From the NCBI RefSeq assembly GCF_000982825.1, contig NZ_CP011047.1, positions 3,782,001 to 3,846,000 of the forward strand: 64,000 nucleotides of DNA. Direction: 5' to 3'. Below are positions 1-6,698 of this stretch, piece by piece; position 1 is the first letter of the stretch; the number at the start of each line of letters is the position of its first letter. The stretch is from Cronobacter sakazakii. Its GTDB lineage: Bacteria; Pseudomonadota; Gammaproteobacteria; Enterobacterales; Enterobacteriaceae. A model generated the notes under the pieces. That model ran no database searches, was not told the origin of the DNA, and was given only the letters and a program-made list of their open reading frames with translations. Made by a program: the position numbers and the translations under genes.

Positions 1-411
1 CCGCAGGAGCTCGCCGATTACGACGCGATTATCGTCGGCACCCCGACCCGCTTTGGCAATATGTCCGGTCAGATGCGTACCTTCTTTGACCAGACCGGCG
101 GCCTGTGGGCCTCCGGCGCGCTGTACGGCAAACTGGCGAGCGTGTTTAGCTCAACCGGTACGGGCGGCGGTCAGGAGCACACGATCTCCTCCACATGGAC
201 TACGCTTGCTCATCATGGAATGATCATTGTGCCTATCGGTTACGGGGCGCAGGAGCTGTTTGATATTTCCACGGTTCGCGGCGGAACGCCTTACGGCGCG
301 ACCACCATCGCAGGCGGCGACGGTTCACGCCAGCCAAGCCAGGAAGAACTGGCGATCGCCCGCTATCAGGGCGAATACGTGGCGGGCCTCGCCGTCAAAA
401 TGAAAGGCTAA
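1..411 (+). CDS. wrbA: NAD(P)H:quinone oxidoreductase WrbA, 3' part
   Basis: The reading frame is open from base 1 and codes for the last 136 residues of the flavodoxin-like WrbA, a tetrameric FMN enzyme that reduces quinones by two electrons in the cytoplasm. The fragment opens inside the phosphate-binding segment (PTRFGNMSGQM) and carries the family stretches TGGLWASG, GQEHTISSTW and HHGMIIVPIGY. E. coli WrbA is 198 residues, so roughly 60 N-terminal residues lie outside the window. The ATG at 61 is internal, not the start. yccJ follows after 21 bases with its own ribosome site, as in the E. coli wrbA-yccJ pair. The identification is firm. Confidence 0.97.
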   Translation, partial: PQELADYDAIIVGTPTRFGNMSGQMRTFFDQTGGLWASGALYGKLASVFSSTGTGGGQEHTISSTWTTLAHHGMIIVPIGYGAQELFDISTVRGGTPYGATTIAGGDGSRQPSQEELAIARYQGEYVAGLAVKMKG

Positions 412-432
412 CTCACTTCACTGGAGGAAAGC

Positions 433-660
433 ATGCCAACACAAGAATCGAAAACCCATCACGTGGGGGAATGGGCCAGCCTGCGTAATACGTCCCCTGA
501 GATCGCCGAAGCGATTTTTGAAGTGGCCGATTATGACGAGGTGATGGCCGAGAAAATCTGGGAAGAAGGCAGCGACGAAGTGCTCATTCGCGCCTTTAAG
601 AAAACCGATAAAGATTCGCTCTTCTGGGGCGAACAGACGATCGAACGTAAAAACGTCTGA
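433..660 (+). CDS. yccJ: YccJ family small protein
   Basis: This 75-residue acidic protein matches E. coli YccJ in length and almost residue for residue (HHVGEWASLRNTSPEIAEA, EKIWEEGSDEVL, ending ERKNV). No enzymatic motif, signal peptide or membrane segment is visible, and the function is unknown. The start has a clear GGAGG-like ribosome site (ctggaggaaagc) seven bases upstream. It lies directly behind wrbA and before a hairpin terminator at 668, so the two genes are probably one transcript. In E. coli this pair is linked to stationary phase, which is known of the family and not visible here. Confidence 0.95.
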   Translation: MPTQESKTHHVGEWASLRNTSPEIAEAIFEVADYDEVMAEKIWEEGSDEVLIRAFKKTDKDSLFWGEQTIERKNV

Positions 661-667
661 CGCTTCG

Positions 668-698
668 GCCCTCTGCGTATGCAGAGGGCTTCGTTTTA
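668..698 (+). terminator. Rho-independent terminator of wrbA-yccJ
   Basis: Perfect 9-bp stem GCCCTCTGC / GCAGAGGGC around a GTAT loop, followed by a T-rich tail (ttcgttttat). It starts seven bases after the yccJ stop and runs into the end of the convergent hydrolase gene. Confidence 0.9.
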
Positions 699-1583
699 TG
701 GTTGCGCGCGCTGCGCTGCCAGCTGTTTCTCAAAAGCCGCCCGCGACTGCGCGACATAGCGCGCCAGCCCTGCCTTATCGATAAACGCGTTATTCTCTCC
801 CCTCGCCTTGCGCGCCATTTTATCCATCAGGCCAAAACGCTCGCCTTTGTTGGCAAGAAAAATATCCACCTGTTGCGCCTCAAGCCGCGCAAAACTGCGA
901 CGGATATCTTCCACCAGTGTCGGATAGTTGCGGTTGTTGATAAGCGGATACCCCGGCGTCGCGAGGCTGTCGGCATAGATAAGCGTTTTACCGTCAGCGA
1001 GTGTGACTTTCCATGAGGTCGCTCCCGGAAGATGGCCTGGCGTGAAAATGGCCGCAAGCGTCACGCCGCCCAGATGCCACTGCTGCCCGTCCTGCGCTTC
1101 CATATCCACCGTCACTGGCGGGAACGGCAGCGCGTCGCCCAGCGCGAAATCCTCTTTACCACCGCGCGCCATCTGCTCTGCATTGGCGTGGCTTGCGATA
1201 ACGCGCGCGCCGCTCCACGCTTTAAGCCTCGCGATGCCGCCCGCCTGATCGAGTCGCGCATGGCTGTTCGCGATGTAGCGAATATCGGCCATGCGAAAAC
1301 CGAGCGCTTCAATGTTGCGCCTGATTTGCGGCGCGCTGGCATCAAGACCCGCGTCAATCAGAATGTGGCCCTGCGGCGTGGTAAGCAGCACCGACGAGAG
1401 GTTTTCGGTGCCGACGTACCAGACGCCAGGCCAGATGGCGAAGGGCTGAACGGGCTTCGCCCAGGCTTCAAAAAGGGAATACGGCGGTGCCTCGGCGAGC
1501 GGCTGGGCGGGGTCGAGCGCGGCATGCGCGGGTACAGAGAGCAGTGACATCAGACAAGAAAAAAGTGCGATACGGGGTTTCAT
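696..1583 (-). CDS. Subclass B3-like metallo-beta-lactamase with Arg/Gln/Lys-substituted metal site
   Basis: A 295-residue secreted protein of the metallo-beta-lactamase fold, subclass B3 type. The start is ATG 1583, not the longer frame: AGGAG lies six bases upstream and the product then opens with a normal signal peptide (MKPRIALFSC.., cleavage after AHA, residues 19-21). Typical B3 segments are present: LIDAGLDASAP (75-84), TPGHLPG (181-187) and YADSLATPGYP (203-213). Three canonical zinc ligands are replaced. The H-x-H-x-D-H motif reads H108-A-R110-L-D112-Q113, and the third-site histidine is K246 (LANKGERF); H184 is kept. This Arg118/Gln121/Lys263 pattern is, as I recall, the published B3-RQK variant reported from Cronobacter and related bacteria, some members with beta-lactamase activity. 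Hydrolysis of beta-lactams by this protein is inference. It is divergent from a LysR regulator. Confidence 0.9.
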   Translation of the reverse strand: MKPRIALFSCLMSLLSVPAHAALDPAQPLAEAPPYSLFEAWAKPVQPFAIWPGVWYVGTENLSSVLLTTPQGHILIDAGLDASAPQIRRNIEALGFRMADIRYIANSHARLDQAGGIARLKAWSGARVIASHANAEQMARGGKEDFALGDALPFPPVTVDMEAQDGQQWHLGGVTLAAIFTPGHLPGATSWKVTLADGKTLIYADSLATPGYPLINNRNYPTLVEDIRRSFARLEAQQVDIFLANKGERFGLMDKMARKARGENNAFIDKAGLARYVAQSRAAFEKQLAAQRAQP

Positions 1584-1608
1584 TATCATCTCCTGAATAA
1601 GGAGACGC

Positions 1609-1616
1609 AGTATAAT
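1609..1616. promoter_or_regulatory. Overlapping divergent -10 elements, hydrolase/LysR intergenic region
   Basis: The 72-base gap between the hydrolase and the LysR gene contains agtataat. On the + strand it gives a perfect TATAAT (1611-1616) for the LysR gene; on the - strand it gives TATACT (1609-1614) for the hydrolase. The -35 elements are poor on both sides. Two overlapping divergent -10 boxes mean the promoters should compete, a common arrangement in LysR-controlled pairs. I could not assign a definite T-N11-A operator. Confidence 0.5.
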
Positions 1617-1655
1617 CAGCGCCTTTTTAATGCGGCTCAATTGGAATGACATCTG

Positions 1656-2558
1656 ATGAATATCCTGCAACTGGATATGAACCTGCTGAAAGTGCTCTAT
1701 GTGATGCTACAGACGGGTACGACCGGCGAGACGGCGCAGCGGCTGAATATTACGCCTTCCGCCGTGAGCCACGCGCTCTCGCGCCTGCGTGAAGCGCTGG
1801 GCGATCCGCTGTTTCGACGCGAAGGGAACCGCCAGCATCCAACGCCTTTTGCACAGGCGCTGCGCGATAAACTGGTGCCGCTGTTCGTTTCGCTGAATGA
1901 AGAGATGTTCGGCGAGCCGCAGCCGCACGAGCGGCGTTTTCGGGTGGTGGTGCCGCCCGCGCTCAATACGCTGCTCGCCCCTGTTCTTGCGCAAAAAGCG
2001 CATCAGGCGCAGGCGAGCGTCGAGTGCGTGGCGTTCGAGCGGCGCGCCTGGCGTGACGATCTGGTGGATGGGTCAATTGATCTGCTGCTGGCGGTGGGCG
2101 ATCACCAGAAGCAGCTTAGCGCGCTGCACTATGAGCGCGTCGGGCAGACGCGGCTGGTTATCCTTTATGGCCCGCCGCTTCGCCCTGCGCTTGCCGGGCA
2201 AAAGAGCCTGACGCTTGCAGGGCTGTGCGACTACCCGCATGCCTATTGTCACCCGTGGCCACAGCCAGAAAACGAGCTGGATCGCCAGCTGGCGCGCAGT
2301 GGACTGACGCGGCGGCTGGGGTTTATCGGCACCGATTACGCCCAGCTTCCCGGCGCGCTGCGCGAAGCGCCGCTACTGGCGGTGGTGCCCTGGCCATGGT
2401 TTGCCACGCTCAAAGATAACGCGCAGCTCTCGATGCTGGAGCTTGACGATGAAAAAGCGCTCGGCAGTCTTTTTTTGCAGTACCGCACCTCGACGGTGCC
2501 ATGGAAAAAGCGTCTGATAAGCGCGGTACGTCAGGCGCTAACGCCCTGGTATCATTGA
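1656..2558 (+). CDS. LysR-family transcriptional regulator
   Basis: A 300-residue LysR regulator. The N-terminal winged helix-turn-helix (about residues 7-66) has the usual pattern, with TAQRLNITPSAVSHALSRLR as recognition region and LGDPLFRREGNR after it; the rest is the periplasmic-binding-like effector domain (about 90-295). The start at 1656 gives the standard MNILQLDMNLLKVL opening and has GGA about ten bases upstream; ATG 1677 is possible but would trim helix 1. It is divergently transcribed from the B3-type hydrolase with a shared 72-base promoter region, so it is likely the local regulator of that gene (inference from context, in analogy to AmpR-type pairs). Effector unknown. No E. 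coli counterpart is expected at this position. Confidence 0.92.
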   Translation: MNILQLDMNLLKVLYVMLQTGTTGETAQRLNITPSAVSHALSRLREALGDPLFRREGNRQHPTPFAQALRDKLVPLFVSLNEEMFGEPQPHERRFRVVVPPALNTLLAPVLAQKAHQAQASVECVAFERRAWRDDLVDGSIDLLLAVGDHQKQLSALHYERVGQTRLVILYGPPLRPALAGQKSLTLAGLCDYPHAYCHPWPQPENELDRQLARSGLTRRLGFIGTDYAQLPGALREAPLLAVVPWPWFATLKDNAQLSMLELDDEKALGSLFLQYRTSTVPWKKRLISAVRQALTPWYH

Positions 2559-2603
2559 GAATCTTCTCAAATGCACTGAGGGAGCCTCAAGGCTGGCTAC
2601 ACT
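2555..2603 (+). promoter_or_regulatory. Candidate RcsB box and promoter of a small RNA
   Basis: At 2555-2570, overlapping the LysR stop codon, lies the palindrome TTGAGAA-TC-TTCTCAA. Its core TGAGAATCTTCTCA matches the RcsA/RcsB consensus TaAGAATatTCcTA, as I remember it, at 10 of 14 positions. A -10-like TACACT sits at 2598-2603, which would start transcription near 2610 and put the box centre at about -47. That is close to the position of the RcsB box in the rprA promoter. No good -35 is present, as is common for activator-dependent promoters. Computed by eye only. Confidence 0.45.
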
Positions 2604-2609
2604 GGATTC

Positions 2610-2692
2610 ATGTACTCATTACTCCTGAGATACATGCTCGATGTGAATCCCCTGATACTGTTATTTCCTGCCCGGTGGGCAGGATTTTTTTT
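2610..2692 (+). ncRNA. Candidate RprA-like small RNA
   Basis: About 83 bases with the architecture of an Hfq-dependent sRNA. There is a 5' hairpin ATGTACTCA / TGAGATACAT (one bulged A) around the loop TTACTCC (2610-2635). A single-stranded middle carries AATCCCCTGA (2646-2655), the same ten bases I remember from the conserved pairing region of RprA. The 3' end is a strong terminator, CCTGCCC-GGT-GGGCAGG (2667-2683) followed by A and eight T. It lies alone between the LysR gene and the convergent T6SS genes, and a possible RcsB box and -10 precede it. No convincing protein is coded. Whether it is transcribed is inference; it may instead be a stand-alone terminator of the LysR gene. Confidence 0.5.
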
Positions 2693-2721
2693 GCCTGTTA
2701 CAGGGAGAGCGAAACTAATCG

Positions 2722-4059
2722 TTATGGCGTGGCGGCATCGGGTGACGGCGGTGTCAGCAGCACATAGCGATAGAGAAGCTGATTAAGCCGGGTGGCGGTT
2801 TCCTGACGCAGCGCACCAGGCTCAACGCCCTGCTGGCGCTGCTCTGCCATCTGACGCAGCAACTCCTCCGCAGGCGGCATGGCGGCAAACGCCTGGTGAA
2901 TATTAAACACCATCGTTTTAAGCTCGCTGCCGGTCAGGTATTTCCCCCGCCGCTCATCCAGCGCGTTGAGCCGCGCGGTCAATTCGTCAAGCTGCGTCAT
3001 GCCACGGCGCCAGCCATCCAGATTTTGCAGCGGCAGCGCCGCGGCGCTCATCTGCTGACGCCATTCGCGGGTCAGCGTTTGTACCTGGGCGTGCTGAGGC
3101 AAAAGTTGGCCCGCCTGGCGCACCAGCTCACAGGCAAAACGGATATTGCGATCGGGCGGCAGCGTTGTCAGCCACCCCAGACGCTGGCGCGTTTGCGTCA
3201 GGAGCATAGCAGGATCAATCTGGCGCGCCTGTTCCGGTGTGATGGTGGCACTGTCTGCCATCTGCGGCCACGCGCGAAGTGACGCCGCAATCCGCGCCTG
3301 CACTGGATCGGGGCGGTGATACGCCTGCCAGCCCATCAACACGGCGCTGCCCGCCACCAGCATAGTGAGCATCCCGGCGATGAACGGCTTCAGGCTACGG
3401 CGCGTTAGCATGTGAGCCGATGCCACGTCTGGCGCAGGCACGCTGTCCGGAACATACACCCGGCGGATATCATCATCCGTCTGCGGATCGTTAACCGTCA
3501 CCGCGCGCTCCTTCAGCGTCACTTCACTCTGCCCCGCGTCATTTTCCAGCCGCGCCGCTGCGTTTTGCAGATGCAGACGCAGCGCGTCCATCTGACTGAC
3601 ATGCTTAAGCTCAAGGCGCTCCAGCACCGTGATAATACGTGTCAGGTGCTGCTCCGCCTGATAGAGCGCGCCGAGATCCGCATAACGCAACGAGAAAGTG
3701 CGCAGCGTCTGCTGCACACGCTGGCTGAGGCCGCTTAAAATCTCCATTCGCGCGTGTACCGGCTGCGGCCACAGGTTGCCCCACTGGCGCGAGATGAGCG
3801 CCTCGAGGATCGCCAGCCCTTCGTTAAGACCGGGCAACCCCAGCAAGCGCAGACGCGCCTGCGTATACCAGGCGGCGGTTTGCAGCTCGACACCATTGCG
3901 CTCAAAGAGCGAGAGCGACAGCTGTTCGACCCGCCGCCAGTCCACATCCGGGCGCGCCGGGTGCGTGAGTTTGCCGAGCTCTTCGCGAAGCGCGGCGTAG
4001 TCCGGCAGCAGGCGCGGATCGCTGCCGGTTTTCAGATGACGTTCGGTGGACGTGTCCAT
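2722..4059 (-). CDS. T6SS-associated TssA-like membrane protein (ImpA_N / VasL type)
   Basis: A 445-residue protein with an ImpA N-terminal (TssA-type) domain in about residues 12-120 (GSDPRLLPDYAALREEL, WYTQARLRLLGLPGLNEGL). A single hydrophobic membrane segment follows at about 224-247 (FIAGMLTMLVAGSAVLMGW), then a C-terminal VasL-like helical region. Membrane-anchored TssA relatives of this kind (VasL, TagA) are accessory T6SS proteins that act on the contractile sheath. It is the last gene of a three-gene - strand run with tssA and tssE (gaps 28 and 23 bases). Which subtype it is (VasL or TagA) I cannot decide from sequence alone. No other T6SS gene is present nearby. Confidence 0.8.
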   Translation of the reverse strand: MDTSTERHLKTGSDPRLLPDYAALREELGKLTHPARPDVDWRRVEQLSLSLFERNGVELQTAAWYTQARLRLLGLPGLNEGLAILEALISRQWGNLWPQPVHARMEILSGLSQRVQQTLRTFSLRYADLGALYQAEQHLTRIITVLERLELKHVSQMDALRLHLQNAAARLENDAGQSEVTLKERAVTVNDPQTDDDIRRVYVPDSVPAPDVASAHMLTRRSLKPFIAGMLTMLVAGSAVLMGWQAYHRPDPVQARIAASLRAWPQMADSATITPEQARQIDPAMLLTQTRQRLGWLTTLPPDRNIRFACELVRQAGQLLPQHAQVQTLTREWRQQMSAAALPLQNLDGWRRGMTQLDELTARLNALDERRGKYLTGSELKTMVFNIHQAFAAMPPAEELLRQMAEQRQQGVEPGALRQETATRLNQLLYRYVLLTPPSPDAATP

Positions 4060-4082
4060 AATATCCCTGTCCTGAAGGCCGC

Positions 4083-4541
4083 TCAGATCGCGGCGCGGTT
4101 ATCCATAAACTGCTGTTGTTTGAGGTGGCGGATCAGCACCCGCCCTTCTGGCATAAACGCCGTGCCGTAGCGCACCAGCCCCACGCCTTTCAGCTCGGCG
4201 TCGATGGCATAGCGCAGCTCGCCGGGAAGGGATTGCGGGAGCATCACAACGTTGATCCGTTTCAGACGCGGCTCATATTTCAGCAATACGGCAGAGAGCG
4301 CGCTGATGAGTTCATGGGCGGTGCCGGGCATACCCTGAAGAATTTTGGTCAGATCCGGCAGGCCGTAATCCGGCAGATGTTTGAGGCTACCGGCGCGGGT
4401 ATTGAGAATGCGCTGCATGTTATCGAGCACCGACAAAATGACCTGATTTTCTTCGCTGACCGCATCCAGCGGCAGGCCGCCGTCGAAATTGCCGTAGAGT
4501 ATTTCATAGAGCGATGGCGAGAGAGGGGTTTCGGGCATCAT
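4083..4541 (-). CDS. tssE: T6SS baseplate subunit TssE (gp25 family)
   Basis: 152 residues of the GPW/gp25 family. The conserved features are VLDNMQRILNTRAGSLKHLP (about 37-57), where the first ordered block leads into the family signature NTR-G, then DYGLPDLT and a C-terminal E-R region (KYEPRLKRINV). In phage and T6SS baseplates this protein helps nucleate assembly of the contractile sheath. It lies 28 bases downstream of tssA and 23 bases upstream of the VasL-like gene, all on the - strand, so the three are most likely cotranscribed. Length is normal for TssE. The start ATG has a GGAG ribosome site (aaggagaaa) just upstream. Confidence 0.88.
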   Translation of the reverse strand: MMPETPLSPSLYEILYGNFDGGLPLDAVSEENQVILSVLDNMQRILNTRAGSLKHLPDYGLPDLTKILQGMPGTAHELISALSAVLLKYEPRLKRINVVMLPQSLPGELRYAIDAELKGVGLVRYGTAFMPEGRVLIRHLKQQQFMDNRAAI

Positions 4542-4569
4542 TTTCTCCTTCCATGAATAAGGTGATGAC

Positions 4570-6156
4570 TTAGCTGCATAACACGGCGGCGCGCGCCGGA
4601 TCGATGGCGATAAGTGCCGCCAGCAGCTGTTCCATATCAGTTTGCAGGCGCGCTTTCTCCGCGTCGCTACGCCCGGCTTTCATACGCAGCAACCGCAGCC
4701 GTCTGGCACCCACTTCAAAAAGCAGCGCCGGCTCCCATTGTGCAAGCGTCATTTGCGACGCGCCCGCGTCCAGCGCGGCAAGCAGATGCAGCGCCAGATC
4801 GTTTTTGCCGTATTGCTCCGCCAGACGCGCCATCAGCAGGCGCAAAAGCCAGCGCTGGCGCGGTGTGGTGAGCGCGGGCCGGGTCTGTAGCCAGCCGAGT
4901 GCTGCGTCAATACCGTCGCTGTCGGCGAGCGCGACGGCTTCCGGCTCCAGTTGCAGTACCTCGTCATCGGCGGCGCTGCCAGCGTCCACAACGTGCGCTG
5001 CGTCAGGGCCGGAGGCATTCTCGCGCACCTGCTGCGCGATCCAGTGTTGCGTTACCTCATCGGCAAACGGCGTGCCGTCGCTAAACGCCAGCGTCTCAAG
5101 GCCGGGCAGCCGGTTTAACAGCCCGTTCAGATCGGCGCGAATGATGCCTGCCAGTGTCTCCTTACCAGACTTCTGCAGCGCTTCGTGAAGATACCACTGC
5201 AAATCGAGCCACAGATGGCTGGCACCGCGCGCAAAGAGGCTGTCGGCCTGCTCCAGCAGCTCAAGCCAGCTCTGCTGAAGCCAGAGCCTCTTCAACAATG
5301 CGCGCTGGTCGGCCTTCGGGGGTTCTATGCGGGTGCGTCCGTCGCCTGCGAGCGGCGGCAACTGGTGAAGGGTGTCGTGACGCAGGCTTTTCATCATGCG
5401 GTGGGCGGCGAGCCAGCCGTCAGGCTGATTACGCAGGTAGTCGGCAAGCTGACGGGCCTGATCCAGCAGATCGCGCCCGGACGTAATTGCGCTGATAACA
5501 GGCGCAGCCGTGGGCTGCGACGCGTTGCTGTCGCTGGTGGTTTGCGGCACCACCGCATCCACGCCGCCCGCTTTCATCAGCCGCGCTTCCAGCGCGCCGT
5601 AAAGCGCGCTTAATGACGGACGCGCGGAAGGCTCCTCCTGCGCCAGCGCCTGTTCAATCAACAACAGCGCGCCCGCGGTGCGCCGGGCGTCATCGCGCGT
5701 CACTTCCGGGTAAAGCGACAGGCTGTCGAGCACGCGCGAGCCCGCAAGCCACTCCAGCGCCGCCTGACGACTGCGCGCGCGCTGCGGGTGCAACGACGTG
5801 CCAAAACGCGCAAGCAGCGCGGCGAGCAGTTCCAGCCCTTCGGCAAAACCAGCCTCGCCCTCCTGGTGCAGCCGCGACCACGCATAATAGGTGGCGACAC
5901 GAATATCTTTCGATGCCGTGATCAGCACTTTTTCTGCCAGCTCGCCGATAAGCGTGAGATCGGCACCGGAAAGCTTATTCACCTCCTCGCGGATCTGCTG
6001 GAAATCGTCGTCATAACCCGGATCGTCCCCGGTGGGGGCCGTGGTGATGATGGGTTGAAGCCATTTTTCCCAGAGCGCGAGACGCGCCTGCGCCTGGGCG
6101 GCCAGTTCATCTGTCTGCGCCTGACAACTTTCCAGCACTGTCTGCAGCGATGCCAT
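4570..6156 (-). CDS. tssA: T6SS protein TssA (ImpA_N and VasJ domains)
   Basis: A 528-residue TssA. The ImpA N-terminal domain covers about residues 30-150, with the signature GDDPGYDDDFQQIREEVNKL (43-62) and a second helical block (YYAWSRLHQEGEAGFAEGLE). The long C-terminal part is of VasJ type and made of helical repeats. No signal peptide or membrane segment is seen, so it is cytoplasmic. TssA organises the baseplate and the distal end of the growing sheath. It heads the short - strand run tssA-tssE-vasL. Upstream, 6157-6416 holds no gene, and I see no clear promoter there. The absence of tssB, tssC, hcp, clpV and the membrane-complex genes from the window makes this an orphan or remnant set. 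Confidence 0.85.
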   Translation of the reverse strand: MASLQTVLESCQAQTDELAAQAQARLALWEKWLQPIITTAPTGDDPGYDDDFQQIREEVNKLSGADLTLIGELAEKVLITASKDIRVATYYAWSRLHQEGEAGFAEGLELLAALLARFGTSLHPQRARSRQAALEWLAGSRVLDSLSLYPEVTRDDARRTAGALLLIEQALAQEEPSARPSLSALYGALEARLMKAGGVDAVVPQTTSDSNASQPTAAPVISAITSGRDLLDQARQLADYLRNQPDGWLAAHRMMKSLRHDTLHQLPPLAGDGRTRIEPPKADQRALLKRLWLQQSWLELLEQADSLFARGASHLWLDLQWYLHEALQKSGKETLAGIIRADLNGLLNRLPGLETLAFSDGTPFADEVTQHWIAQQVRENASGPDAAHVVDAGSAADDEVLQLEPEAVALADSDGIDAALGWLQTRPALTTPRQRWLLRLLMARLAEQYGKNDLALHLLAALDAGASQMTLAQWEPALLFEVGARRLRLLRMKAGRSDAEKARLQTDMEQLLAALIAIDPARAAVLCS

Positions 6157-6416
6157 TGTTTCTCTCCCTGAAACGAAACCGCCAGCTCCGCCACAAGACG
6201 GGAAGCATTTATTTAACAGCGGGTTAAAGCGCAGATGCTACGCACGCAAGAGACATTCACAAGCAATGGGCAACGGGCAGATGTAAACAGAGTTTACGCA
6301 TCAGGAGAGGTGTTCTGCGGCGAGGCGCTGGCTGCATGCCACAGGAATGTTGTCTTCAGTAACAAACTTACTGCAAGCGTTTAAGGAAAGACTGATGACA
6401 CATGAGAGATAAAACG

Positions 6417-6446
6417 AAAAAGGGGACGCCTTTCGGCATCCCCTTA
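6417..6446 (-). terminator. Terminator of the tRNA-Ser gene
   Basis: Read on the - strand: AAGGGGATGCC - GAAA - GGCGTCCCCTT followed by T residues. One G-T pair interrupts an otherwise continuous 11-bp stem. It begins eight bases after the CCA end of the tRNA. Confidence 0.85.
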
Positions 6447-6453
6447 AATTGGT

Positions 6454-6541
6454 TGGCGGAAGCGCAGAGATTCGAACTCTGGAACCCTTTCGGGTCGCCG
6501 GTTTTCAAGACCGGTGCCTTCAACCGCTCGGCCACACTTCC
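6454..6541 (-). tRNA. serT: tRNA-Ser (anticodon UGA)
   Basis: An 88-base class II tRNA with encoded CCA. Acceptor stem GGAAGTG pairs with the 3' end CGCTTCC, with the discriminator G before CCA. The D arm contains AGCGGTTGAAGGC, the anticodon arm is CCGGT-CTTGAAA-ACCGG with anticodon TGA, a long variable arm CGACCCGAAAGGGTTC.. follows, and the T arm holds GTTCGAATC. Sequence and position next to yccA agree with E. coli serT, the reader of UCA and related codons. In E. coli the hydrogenase-1 genes lie on the other side of serT; here the T6SS genes do. Confidence 0.98.
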
Positions 6542-6553
6542 GCAATGACGCGA

Positions 6554-6582
6554 ACTATAAACATCCCCCTGCGCCGTGTAAA
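6554..6582 (-). promoter_or_regulatory. Promoter of serT
   Basis: On the - strand TTTACA (6582-6577) and TATAGT (6559-6554) are separated by exactly 17 bases. A GC-rich discriminator (GCGTC) precedes the tRNA, as is typical for stringently controlled stable-RNA promoters. Confidence 0.8.
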
Positions 6583-6698
6583 GCCCGAATGTGTTCGATT
6601 GCCTTAAAAACAGCCAAAAGCACGCTAATTGACTGAAATACCGGCACAACGATCACAAATACAGCAGCTTTACGGGCAATAACGGCGTCGCGCTCCGG

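Noticed and set aside
2741..2757. Possible matS-like site (gtgacggcggtgtcag)
   Set aside because: Spacing between the GTGAC and GTCAC halves is wrong, and it lies within the VasL-like gene.
2501..2767. 88-codon frame across the small-RNA region, and short ATG frames inside it
   Set aside because: Crosses a strong terminator, has no ribosome site or family, and the region looks structured as RNA.
6157..6541. Possible integrated element at the tRNA-Ser 3' end
   Set aside because: No integrase, and I saw no duplicated tRNA 3' end in the window.
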